From assembly GCA_009784305.1 (NCBI GenBank), contig WRBZ01000060.1, forward strand, positions 1 through 6,311: 6,311 bases of DNA, in the 5' to 3' direction. A model generated the notes under the pieces. The model made no database searches. It was given only the letters and a program-made list of their open reading frames with translations, and was not told the origin of the DNA. This document shows, one piece after another, positions 1-6,249 of the stretch; within the stretch, counting starts at the first letter, position 1; each line of letters starts with the position of its first letter. Position numbers and translations under genes: made by a program. This stretch comes from Synergistaceae bacterium. Its GTDB lineage: Bacteria; Synergistota; Synergistia; Synergistales; Aminobacteriaceae.

Positions 1-1110
1 CCTTTGCCGCTTTATACAATAGCGGGAGAGGAATTTGGGTTATTCATTAAAAAAGAGCTTGAGAAAAATGAGATTAAATTCTACGGAGAAGAAAAGCTCG
101 TTGAAATTCGCGGCGATGAATTTGCTTCCGGAGTAATCACCGATAAAAGGGATATTGAGGCAGATCTGGTCATAGTATCGATAGGCGTGCGCCCAAATCT
201 TGAACTTGCCGAAAAAGCGGGGATAGCCATAGGAAAACGCGCTATTCTGACGGATTCCAGTATGCGCACCTCCGACCCTGATATATATGCCGGAGGTGAC
301 AGCGTTGAGTGCCTTAATATCATAACGGGCAAGCACGTGTGGCAGCCTATGGGATCAACGGCAAACAGGCACGGCAGAGTGATAGCTGATAACATAGCGG
401 GTTACCGTTCAGAATTTACTGGAGTCGAAGGAACAGCCATCGTTAGAGTATTCGATTACAGCGTGGGCAAAACGGGTTTGACTCTCAAAGCGGCGGAAGA
501 TGCCGGCTTTCATCCAATTGAAATGCTTACTGCAAACCCAGACATACCGGGATTTATGCCTGGTTCTTCCATGATTTTAATTAAACTGGTGGCGGATGAA
601 AAAACAAGGCGCGTACTTGGAGCGGAAATGATCGGAACCGGCAGAATTGATAAAAGGCTTGATGTCATAGCAACGGCAATAAAAGGTAACTTAACGATAG
701 ACTCAGTTGCGGATATCGATTTAGCCTATTCCCCACCTTTTGCGACTGCTCTCGATCCCGTGACTCACGCCGCAAATTCCCTAAGAAATAAAATGGATGG
801 TTTCATAAGGAGTTTATCGCCTTCTGAACTGAGAATAAAGGAACAGCGCGGAGATAATTTTATGATTTTGGACGTGCGAAATTATGAAGAAATCAAACGT
901 TTCGGAAAGCTTAAATATAATGTAGTCAATATACCGCTTGGAGAACTTAAAACTCGCGTCACCGAACTTCCAAAAGAAAGCGATATAGTGATAGTATGCA
1001 GGTCTGCAGTAAGAGCATGGAACGCTTATTCCATCCTGTCAAGGTTCGGCTATTCCAATATGACGGTACTTGAAGGCGGAATGGTTTCTTGGTGTTATGA
1101 AGCTGGTTAG
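1..1110 (+). CDS. FAD-dependent CoA-disulfide reductase-like oxidoreductase with C-terminal rhodanese domain (5' partial)
   Basis: Pyridine nucleotide-disulfide oxidoreductase of the CoA-disulfide reductase/NADH oxidase group, fused to a rhodanese. These enzymes use NAD(P)H and FAD to reduce CoA disulfides, persulfides or polysulfides, and the rhodanese carries sulfur on a cysteine. The frame is open to the window edge, so the N-terminal FAD half, including the redox cysteine of the family, lies upstream; roughly 190-200 residues are missing. Counting codons from base 1: end of the NAD(P) domain with the VSIGVRPN stretch (about 59-66), FAD-contacting TSDPDIYAGGD (about 90-100), dimerisation domain (about 130-265) with YSPP (Tyr243), which matches a tyrosine position important in CoA-disulfide reductases, then rhodanese (about 275-369) with ILDVR (Asp291) and the active loop CRSAVR (Cys333, Arg338). 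Both domains look intact. The next gene starts 8 bases after the stop. CoA disulfide versus polysulfide or another persulfide as substrate cannot be decided here. Confidence 0.9.
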   Translation, partial: PLPLYTIAGEEFGLFIKKELEKNEIKFYGEEKLVEIRGDEFASGVITDKRDIEADLVIVSIGVRPNLELAEKAGIAIGKRAILTDSSMRTSDPDIYAGGDSVECLNIITGKHVWQPMGSTANRHGRVIADNIAGYRSEFTGVEGTAIVRVFDYSVGKTGLTLKAAEDAGFHPIEMLTANPDIPGFMPGSSMILIKLVADEKTRRVLGAEMIGTGRIDKRLDVIATAIKGNLTIDSVADIDLAYSPPFATALDPVTHAANSLRNKMDGFIRSLSPSELRIKEQRGDNFMILDVRNYEEIKRFGKLKYNVVNIPLGELKTRVTELPKESDIVIVCRSAVRAWNAYSILSRFGYSNMTVLEGGMVSWCYEAG

Positions 1111-1118
1111 TTATACTA

Positions 1119-2117
1119 ATGCGTGAAATTTCAATTTTTGATATTGAAGGCGTTTTAGTTGGACATTCTCAGAACGTTCCTGCGGCAAGAGGGTGTTCCG
1201 TATTGATATGTGCGTCCGGGGCGAGGGCAGGGGTTGACGTGCGGGGCGGGGCTCCGGCGACACGCGAGACCGACCTTTTGAACCCGGTTAACATGATAGA
1301 GCGAATACATGCCGTGCTGTTGAGCGGCGGAAGCGCTTTCGGATTGAATGCCGCTTCAGGAGTCATGAGATTTCTTGAAGAACACGGCATAGGCTTCGAT
1401 GTAACGGCAGCGGGAGCGCGGGGAGTTGTGCCGATTGTCTGCGGGGCTTCCCTCTTTGATCTTGCTGTCGGCGACCCGGCTGTTCGGCCTGATGATGCGA
1501 TGGGATACGAGGCATGCGCTAACGCATGGAGTTCTTCCAAAACGCGAAATCTGCAGCAAGGTAATGTGGGGGCTGGGACCGGCGCGTCCGTCGGAAAATT
1601 TTACGGAATGGGACGTGCTATGAAATGCGGGTTTGGCGTTTACGGTCTTCAGGCAGGAGGGCTTAAAGTGGCATCGATTGTAGCTGTTAACGCTTTGGGA
1701 GACGTTGTTGACCCAGATACCGGCAAGGCTCTCGCCGGCCTGTTGGATGATCAGCGAGAAAAAATAATAAATACCGAGCTGGTCATGTGCGATTGCGAAT
1801 GTGTACCGGATGGAAAAAAAGAGCCTACGTGCGGCGCCGGCTGTAACACTACTATAGGAGTTGTGGTTACTAATGGTAAGATGACAAAAGCCCAGGCTGC
1901 CAAAGTTGCTTCAATGGCGCACAACGGTTTTGCCCGTTCGTTGCGCCCTGCTCATACAATGTTTGACGGTGACACAATATTTGCTCTTTCCGTCGGCGAC
2001 ATAGAGGCGGACGTAAACGTCATAGGGGTTCTTGCTGTGAAAACGATGGAACGCGCTATTCGCTCGGCTGCTTTACACTCCGAAAACGCCTATGGTTTGA
2101 GAGGTTACTTATCATGA
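1119..2117 (+). CDS. P1 family (DmpA/S58-type) self-processing peptidase/aminopeptidase
   Basis: Member of the P1/DmpA family (L-aminopeptidase/D-esterase, beta-peptidyl aminopeptidase), N-terminal-nucleophile hydrolases that cut themselves into alpha and beta chains and then remove N-terminal residues from small peptides or amides. The 332 residues cover the whole family fold: GVDVRGGAPATRETDLL near 38-54, SGGSAFGLN at 69-77, GNVGAGTGASVGK in the middle, and NTTIGVVVTN from Asn243. By family analogy cleavage falls between Asn243 and Thr244, giving an alpha chain of about 243 and a beta chain of about 89 residues with Thr244 as nucleophile. The later AHTMFDGDTIFAL block is also typical. No signal peptide is seen, so it is probably cytoplasmic. 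ATG 1119 is the first start after an in-frame TGA at 1098; the Shine-Dalgarno is weak, suggesting coupling to the upstream gene. Odd feature: Cys224, 226, 228, 238 and 242 cluster just before the cleavage site. The true substrate is unknown. Confidence 0.9.
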   Translation: MREISIFDIEGVLVGHSQNVPAARGCSVLICASGARAGVDVRGGAPATRETDLLNPVNMIERIHAVLLSGGSAFGLNAASGVMRFLEEHGIGFDVTAAGARGVVPIVCGASLFDLAVGDPAVRPDDAMGYEACANAWSSSKTRNLQQGNVGAGTGASVGKFYGMGRAMKCGFGVYGLQAGGLKVASIVAVNALGDVVDPDTGKALAGLLDDQREKIINTELVMCDCECVPDGKKEPTCGAGCNTTIGVVVTNGKMTKAQAAKVASMAHNGFARSLRPAHTMFDGDTIFALSVGDIEADVNVIGVLAVKTMERAIRSAALHSENAYGLRGYLS

Positions 2118-2176
2118 AAAGTAACCGTAAGTTTTTTCCACATTCATATAGCGCTGATAAAATTATAGGAGAGTGA
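2114..2176 (+). CDS. possible 20-codon micro-ORF coupled to the peptidase gene and to cbiM
   Basis: An ATG at 2114 overlaps the peptidase stop in an ATGA arrangement and opens a 20-codon frame (begins MKSNRKFF, ends KIIGE) whose TGA (2174-2176) sits in the purine-rich tract that should serve cbiM at 2186. The peptide is basic near its start and resembles nothing I recognise. The geometry would let ribosomes reinitiate after the peptidase and finish on top of the cbiM ribosome-binding site, which could couple or tune cbiM translation. A chance frame in a 68-base spacer is the simpler alternative; there is no conservation or codon evidence. Confidence 0.2.
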   Translation: MKSNRKFFPHSYSADKIIGE

Positions 2177-2177
2177 G
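2167..2177 (+). promoter_or_regulatory. ribosome-binding site for cbiM
   Basis: The tract AGGAGAGTGAG lies ahead of ATG 2186. Its best anti-16S match, AGGAG (2167-2171), is 14 bases from the start, rather far; the GTGAG part is nearer (8 bases). The start itself is fixed by protein knowledge: CbiM/NikM proteins need Met1-His2 at the mature N-terminus for metal binding, and ATG CAT at 2186 gives exactly that, whereas the ATG at 2192 would lose the histidine. Confidence 0.55.
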
Positions 2178-2185
2178 ATTTTATA

Positions 2186-3187
2186 ATGCATATGGCTGAC
2201 GCGCTTATATCGCCATCCGTAGGAGCGGTTTTTTATGCCGCCAGTGCAGGATTTGCGGTATACGGCTTAAAATCAATCAAAAAAGAAACGAATACTTTAG
2301 AATATGAATCCGACTCAAAGGTTTCTCTCATGGGCGTATTGGGTTCTTTTATTTTTGCTGCCCAAATGCTTAATTTTGCTATACCCTTGACGGGTTCAAG
2401 CGGACATATAGGGGGAGGTATTTTATTAGCGATTTTGCTCGGCAGCTCCCGCGCGTTTCTTGTGATGGGTTCAGTTCTGTTAATTCAAGCTCTTTTTTTT
2501 GCGGATGGAGGACTTCTCGCGTTTGGATGCAATTGGTTCAACCTTGGAGTATTCCCGTGTTTTGTCGCATATCCGCTATGGAGGTTTTTAGCGCGAAAAT
2601 ATAAATACGTCATAGCGACTATGGTTTCATCCACAATTGGGCTGCTTTTGGGAGCAGCGGCGGTCACTCTTCAAACTACAGCTTCAGGTATAGCGGAATT
2701 GCCGTTTGTGCCGTTCATAACAGCTATGCTTTCAATACACTTAGTAATCGGTCTTATTGAAGGGGCGGCTACATCCGCAGTGGTGGTTTTTCTGCATAAA
2801 GCGCGCCCTGAATTGATATTTGGTGAAAAGGAGCTTCAGGACAACAATAAATCCAGGTTGAGCATCAAAAAAATAGCTGTTTCTTTCGCAGTTCTTACGC
2901 TTATATTCGGAGGATTTTTATCGCTATATGCGGCTAGTGCACCTGACGGGCTTGAATGGGCAATAGAGAGAGTTTCCGGGAAAGAGGATATCGAATTTGG
3001 TCTGGATTCACCGCTTCACTCCGCAGCGTCCGTCATACAGGAAAAAACTTCTTTGTTCGCGGATTACTCGTTAAAAAGCTTTTCTGAAAAATTAGGAACA
3101 AGCATTTCCGGAATAGTTGGAAGCTTCCTGGTGATGATCTTAATTGTGTGTGGAGCTTTTTTAATTGCAAAAAGGAAGGCTTATTAA
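2186..3187 (+). CDS. cbiM: Ni/Co ECF transporter substrate-binding membrane subunit CbiM/NikM fused to a C-terminal PDGLE (CbiN/NikN-like) domain
   Basis: Substrate-capture (S) component of a group I energy-coupling-factor importer for Ni2+ or Co2+, in the cytoplasmic membrane. The protein begins MHMADALISP; in the family the Met1 amine and His2 bind the metal together with a histidine in a SGH motif, here His74 in GSSGHIGGG. About six hydrophobic segments fill residues 8-205 (roughly 8-26, 47-67, 75-107, 114-134, 140-165, 174-203). After a charged linker (about 205-228) come a further membrane segment (about 229-250), the sequence PDGLEW at 253-258, an extracytoplasmic stretch, and a last membrane segment near 308-328 followed by a basic tail. 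That second part is the PDGLE domain, which replaces the separate small subunit CbiN/NikN. At 333 residues it is longer than plain CbiM, as expected of the fusion. cbiQ follows 2 bases after the stop. Nickel versus cobalt cannot be told; no cobalamin gene or riboswitch is visible nearby. Confidence 0.9.
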   Translation: MHMADALISPSVGAVFYAASAGFAVYGLKSIKKETNTLEYESDSKVSLMGVLGSFIFAAQMLNFAIPLTGSSGHIGGGILLAILLGSSRAFLVMGSVLLIQALFFADGGLLAFGCNWFNLGVFPCFVAYPLWRFLARKYKYVIATMVSSTIGLLLGAAAVTLQTTASGIAELPFVPFITAMLSIHLVIGLIEGAATSAVVVFLHKARPELIFGEKELQDNNKSRLSIKKIAVSFAVLTLIFGGFLSLYAASAPDGLEWAIERVSGKEDIEFGLDSPLHSAASVIQEKTSLFADYSLKSFSEKLGTSISGIVGSFLVMILIVCGAFLIAKRKAY

Positions 3188-3189
3188 TA

Positions 3190-3852
3190 GTGAATTTCTC
3201 TGAAAAGATATCTCCGCAGGCTCATGTATTAACGACTTTTATATTTACGATAATAATAGCCTCATTTGGCAGAAATGATGCGTTTTTGCTTGTTCCATAC
3301 TTTATCTATCCGGTTTTAATCCTGCTAATGGGAAAAAATATCGTTGATACTTTAGTTGCAACATTGAAAATGATCATAGTGGCATCTCCTTTTGTATTGA
3401 CACTTGGCATATTCGGGAGCTGGGTAACATTTTACTCATTGATCCTGAGATTTACTCTCACGGTGTCGGCCATGATAATACTTGTATCGTTGATTGGGTT
3501 TTCCGGTTTCTGTACAGCGTTAGTCAAGCTTAAAATTCCAAACGCAATGATAACACAAATGATTTTGATGCACAGATATTCATTCCTTTTAAGGGATGAA
3601 GTCAGGAGGCTGCGTTGTGCTCATGCTTTACGTTCAGGAGGAAACCGCAAGATTTCCATACGTGAATTTGGATCAATGGCAGGTAATCTACTGCTCCGGA
3701 CTTTTGACCGCGCTGAGATAATACATCAGGCGATGGTATGCCGCGGGTTCAATGGGACAATCCCCACAGCGCATGATGATCTATGCTGGAAGGCCGCCGA
3801 CGTGATATATATAGTTGGGTGGAGTTTTATACTCATCATTCCTCGCTTCTAA
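3190..3852 (+). CDS. cbiQ: Ni/Co ECF transporter transmembrane coupling subunit CbiQ/NikQ
   Basis: T component of the ECF importer: a membrane protein linking the metal-binding CbiM to the ATPase CbiO. I take GTG 3190 as start because AAGGAAGG (3172-3179) stands 10 bases before it; this gives 220 residues and a 2-base gap after cbiM. A farther GTG at 3148 would overlap cbiM by 40 bases and has no comparable site. Hydrophobic segments lie at about 13-30, 34-50, 56-76 and 82-110, with a last one near the C-terminus (about 198-217). The cytoplasmic coupling region is clear: MHRYSFLLRDEVRRLRCAHALR (about 125-146), then DRAEIIHQAMVCRGF, whose Cys184-Arg185-Gly186 takes the place of the usual Ala-Arg-Gly coupling motif that docks in the ATPase groove. 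It is somewhat short for CbiQ but the essential parts are present. cbiO begins 11 bases after the stop. Confidence 0.88.
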   Translation: MNFSEKISPQAHVLTTFIFTIIIASFGRNDAFLLVPYFIYPVLILLMGKNIVDTLVATLKMIIVASPFVLTLGIFGSWVTFYSLILRFTLTVSAMIILVSLIGFSGFCTALVKLKIPNAMITQMILMHRYSFLLRDEVRRLRCAHALRSGGNRKISIREFGSMAGNLLLRTFDRAEIIHQAMVCRGFNGTIPTAHDDLCWKAADVIYIVGWSFILIIPRF

Positions 3853-3863
3853 GGCTCCTGATT

Positions 3864-4619
3864 ATGAAAATCTTTGAAGCCAATAATTTAAGCCACACTT
3901 ATCCGGGCGGAAACAAAGCATTAAATGAAATCAACTTCTACCTTGAAGAAGGGGAAAAACTGTTCATAGTTGGTGCTAACGGTTCGGGAAAATCAACTCT
4001 GCTCTTTCACTTTGTAGCTACACTCCTTCCGACTGAAGGAGAGTTGTTGTTTCACGGGAAAAAAATAACATTAAAGGACAAAGCTTTTATAGCCAATTTG
4101 AGGCGCCGGGTCGGACTGGTTTTTCAGAATCCTGATAATCAACTGTTTATGGAAAGCGTGTATGACGACGTAGCGTTTGCTCCAAGAAACGCGGGTAGGG
4201 CGCAAAGTGAAATTGAAATCTGTGTAAACAAGGCAATGAAAAGGGTGAATATAGAAAATCTTGCAGACCGCTCTCCCTGGAAACTATCTGTAGGAGAAAA
4301 GCGCCTTGCGGCATTGGCATGCGTACTGTCAATGGAACCGGAAGTATTGGTATTGGATGAGCCGAGCGCTTTTCTTGATCCTTGCGCAAGGCGGGAACTT
4401 ATGGAACTGTTAATCGCCCTTGATTGCACACAGATAATCGCTACCCACGACCTTGATATGGCTCTTGATATAGGCGGCAGGGTAATAGTCCTTGATAAGG
4501 GGAAAATTGCTGCGAACAGCAAAATCCCCGGCATTTTAACTGATGAAGTTTTTTTAAAAGCTCACCGTCTTGAACTGCCCCTATCCATAAAAAGCTGCTT
4601 TATAAATTCACAAAACTGA
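3864..4619 (+). CDS. cbiO: Ni/Co ECF transporter ATP-binding subunit CbiO/NikO
   Basis: ABC-type ATPase that powers the ECF metal importer, working as a dimer on the cytoplasmic side. ATG 3864 gives 251 residues starting MKIFEANNLSHTYPGG, the normal CbiO N-terminus; TAAGG (3850-3854) about 9 bases upstream is a modest ribosome-binding site formed by the cbiQ stop. All motifs are seen: Walker A GANGSGKST (37-45, Lys43), Q-loop QNPDNQ (88-93, the version typical of ECF ATPases), signature LSVGEKR (141-147), Walker B VLVLDE (161-166) with catalytic Glu166, D-loop SAFLD (168-172), and the switch histidine in THD (His195). The signature reads LSVGE instead of LSGGQ. One ATPase gene only, as in CbiMQO/NikMQO systems, implies a homodimer. 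No clear intrinsic terminator follows; the next gene has its own promoter after a 241-base gap. Confidence 0.93.
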   Translation: MKIFEANNLSHTYPGGNKALNEINFYLEEGEKLFIVGANGSGKSTLLFHFVATLLPTEGELLFHGKKITLKDKAFIANLRRRVGLVFQNPDNQLFMESVYDDVAFAPRNAGRAQSEIEICVNKAMKRVNIENLADRSPWKLSVGEKRLAALACVLSMEPEVLVLDEPSAFLDPCARRELMELLIALDCTQIIATHDLDMALDIGGRVIVLDKGKIAANSKIPGILTDEVFLKAHRLELPLSIKSCFINSQN

Positions 4620-4748
4620 GTGAACGATTATTGAAAAAACGCCGTTAAATTCTCAACCTACTCCACTACAGTATTTAGTATAGATACCTCTCAAATATCA
4701 GGTCAATGTTAAAACTGCGTTAATAATTCAAGATAATTAGAGTATTTT

Positions 4749-4767
4749 ATGAATATTCATTTTTTTT
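4749..4767. repeat. perfect AT-rich palindrome followed by a T run
   Basis: ATGAATATTCAT (4749-4760) is a perfect 12-base palindrome followed by seven T (4761-4767). It lies about 130 bases after cbiO and 10 bases ahead of the -35 element of the aminotransferase promoter. Having no natural loop and no G/C-rich stem it would be a poor terminator; an operator half-site pair is a better guess because the same half-site occurs again downstream of the -10 element. Function unproven. Confidence 0.35.
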
Positions 4768-4776
4768 AGTTCTATA

Positions 4777-4805
4777 TAGACAATATATGATGCAAGTAAT
4801 ACAAT
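4777..4805 (+). promoter_or_regulatory. sigma-70-type promoter for the aminotransferase gene
   Basis: TAGACA (4777-4782) and TACAAT (4800-4805) each match the -35 and -10 consensus at five of six positions and are separated by the ideal 17 bases. Transcription would begin near 4812, leaving a leader of about 50 bases before ATG 4861. The surrounding AT richness raises the chance of accidental matches, but position, spacing and lack of another obvious candidate make it the likely promoter. Confidence 0.6.
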
Positions 4806-4822
4806 TCAATTATGTATGAATT
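4803..4822. repeat. inverted repeat overlapping the -10 element and start site
   Basis: AATTCA (4803-4808) and TGAATT (4817-4822) form 6-base arms around an 8-base spacer. The repeat begins inside the -10 box and covers the expected transcription start, a classic place for a repressor. Its half-site is shared with the palindrome at 4749-4760, and a single AATTCA is also found at 4725-4730. In AT-rich DNA such short arms can arise by chance. Confidence 0.3.
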
Positions 4823-4848
4823 AGCCTGTTATTAGAATTAAAAAATTT

Positions 4849-4854
4849 GGAGGG
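4849..4854 (+). promoter_or_regulatory. strong Shine-Dalgarno site for the aminotransferase
   Basis: GGAGGG lies 6 bases before ATG 4861. It is the best ribosome-binding site in the window and fixes this start. Confidence 0.85.
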
Positions 4855-4860
4855 ATTGTA

Positions 4861-6081
4861 ATGAGCGAAGTTTGGAAAGAAAATTTCAGTCAATGTAGCA
4901 AAAATTCACGTCCATCTCCAATCAGAGAGATACTTGCGGTTGTAAAGCAGCCAGGGATGATTTCATTTGCGGGCGGAATGCCGGCTCCTGAAGTTTTTCC
5001 AGTCGACAAGTTCTGGGAATGCCTTCAAGACATTAAAAAAGAAGGAAGAGAACTTATGCAGTACGGATTGACGGAAGGAGATCAACGTCTGCGTGAGTTT
5101 CTTCTTAACTGGACAGCTCCCCGCCTTGGGAAATCTGCCGCAATGAATCAGATACTTCTCACAACCGGTTCCCAGCAGGCTCTTGACCTGTTTGCATGGT
5201 CAATGCTTGATGCTGGAGATTACGTGGTCGCTGAGGATCCAACATATCTCGCCGCAATAAACGTGTTTAGGAATCATAGAGCTGAATTCCTGGGAGTGCC
5301 GATGGATGCTGAAGGAATGGAAGTTGATAAACTGCCGGGAATAATAGAAAAAGCTCGTTCGGAAGGCAAAAAACTTAAATTTATTTATACGATAGTCAAT
5401 TTCCAGAACCCCGGAGGAGCGACTCTTTCCGTGGAACGCCGTAAAAAGCTTGTTGAAATAGCAGCAAAGTATAGAATTCCTATTTTCGAGGACGACCCAT
5501 ACGGTTATGTTCGTTATGACGGCGAACATTTGCCTTCAATTTATTCATTCGATAAAGAAGAGCTTGTGTTGTACGCAGGTTCGTTCTCCAAGATACTCTC
5601 GCCCGGTTTACGCATAGGATGGGTAACCGGAAACGAAACCATTGTTCGTCAGATGACCATATTTAAACAGACGACAGACCTTTGTTCCAGCGCCTTGACT
5701 CAGGGCGCAACTTATGAGTATTGCAGGCGCGGGTTCCTTGAATCGCACCTTCCGAACATAGTATCAAACTACAAAGCTAAAAGAGACGCTATGGAACTAA
5801 ACTTCGAAAAACACCTTGCTCCGCGCGGAGTAAAATGGGTAAAACCAGGAGGCGGATTTTTCTTCTGGCTCGACCTTGGTGGAATCGACTCAATGGAGTT
5901 AGCAAAAAAGGGGATAGAAAAAAAAGTAGCCTTTATTCCTGGAATTCCATTCTGCATAGACCCAGCCACTGGAAGGAACAAAGCAAGATTAAACTATACA
6001 TTCAGCAGCCCGGAAATTATAGAAGAAGGCGTTGTGAGGCTTGCAGAGGCAATAGACGAAATGAGAATTCCGGCAAAATAA
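4861..6081 (+). CDS. PLP-dependent class I/II aminotransferase (2-aminoadipate/kynurenine aminotransferase-like)
   Basis: Cytoplasmic fold-type I aminotransferase that moves an amino group between an amino acid and a 2-oxo acid using pyridoxal phosphate. The 406 residues are full length for the LysN/KAT II-type subgroup (also the fold fused in MocR regulators, but no DNA-binding domain is present here). Visible landmarks: substrate-side SPIREIL and FAGGMPAPEVFP near the N-terminus, QYGLTEGDQRLREFL, cofactor-phosphate TTGSQQ (101-106), Tyr129 stacking position in EDPTY, Asn183 in NFQNPGG, Asp212 and Tyr214 in EDDPYG, the Schiff-base lysine Lys244 in SFSKILSPGLRIGW with Arg251, and the carboxylate-binding arginine Arg376 in ARLNYTFS. 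Every catalytic position is kept, so it should be active. Candidate substrates are 2-aminoadipate, branched-chain, aromatic or other amino acids; sequence alone does not choose. It is a single-gene unit with its own promoter, strong ribosome-binding site and terminator, separate from the metal transporter genes. Confidence 0.92.
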   Translation: MSEVWKENFSQCSKNSRPSPIREILAVVKQPGMISFAGGMPAPEVFPVDKFWECLQDIKKEGRELMQYGLTEGDQRLREFLLNWTAPRLGKSAAMNQILLTTGSQQALDLFAWSMLDAGDYVVAEDPTYLAAINVFRNHRAEFLGVPMDAEGMEVDKLPGIIEKARSEGKKLKFIYTIVNFQNPGGATLSVERRKKLVEIAAKYRIPIFEDDPYGYVRYDGEHLPSIYSFDKEELVLYAGSFSKILSPGLRIGWVTGNETIVRQMTIFKQTTDLCSSALTQGATYEYCRRGFLESHLPNIVSNYKAKRDAMELNFEKHLAPRGVKWVKPGGGFFFWLDLGGIDSMELAKKGIEKKVAFIPGIPFCIDPATGRNKARLNYTFSSPEIIEEGVVRLAEAIDEMRIPAK

Positions 6082-6140
6082 TTGAGTTGGCAAGTTAATA
6101 GAGTTTGTCAAATAATAACTCCAGTATTAAGTATCATTTT

Positions 6141-6180
6141 GGCTGTTGTGAACTCCACCCGGGTTCACAATAGCCTTTTT
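6141..6180 (+). terminator. intrinsic terminator of the aminotransferase gene
   Basis: GGCTGTTGTGAACTC (6141-6155) pairs with GGGTTCACAATAGCC (6161-6175) over 15 positions, two of them G-U, around a CACCC loop, and is followed by TTTTT (6176-6180). It begins about 60 bases after the stop codon. Only the + strand side has the T run directly after the stem, although four T also precede it. This is a textbook Rho-independent terminator. Confidence 0.9.
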
Positions 6181-6249
6181 AGTGTACAATGTATAAAAAA
6201 AGCCAACAAGCATTTGTGATTTACTGTTTGTATGAGATGAGGGACAAAT

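Noticed and set aside
1169..1540. Long open frames on the - strand inside the peptidase, oxidoreductase, cbiO and aminotransferase genes
   Set aside because: They are fully covered by convincing + strand genes, have no family resemblance and no ribosome-binding site; they are reading-frame shadows.
2118..2185. Possible promoter for cbiM with -10-like TAAAAT near 2159-2164
   Set aside because: No acceptable -35 element at 16-18 bases; the tight gene packing makes read-through from upstream more likely.
2118..2185. Cobalamin riboswitch or NikR operator controlling the Ni/Co transporter
   Set aside because: The spacer is far too short for a cobalamin riboswitch, and no GTATGA-N16-TCATAC type site is seen here or in the 4620-4860 gap.
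3148..3189. Longer N-terminus of CbiQ from GTG 3148
   Set aside because: It overlaps cbiM by 40 bases, has no Shine-Dalgarno, and GTG 3190 has AAGGAAGG at good distance.
3783..3863. Longer N-terminus of CbiO from 3783
   Set aside because: It runs through the end of cbiQ and adds 27 residues ahead of the typical CbiO start MKIFEANNLSHTYPGG.
4620..4740. Terminator after cbiO
   Set aside because: I find only very short complementary arms such as AACG/CGTT and no G/C-rich stem with a T run; the palindrome at 4749 has no loop and a weak stem.
6164..6190. Promoter TTCACA ... TACAAT for the HAD gene
   Set aside because: Spacing is only 15 bases and the -35-like part lies inside the terminator stem; not reliable enough to list.
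6176..6206. Attenuator-like alternative pairing between the terminator T run and AAAAAAAGCCAA downstream
   Set aside because: The alternative stem is almost only A-T pairs and TTGGCT/AGCCAA is short; the 15-position terminator stem should form first and dominate.
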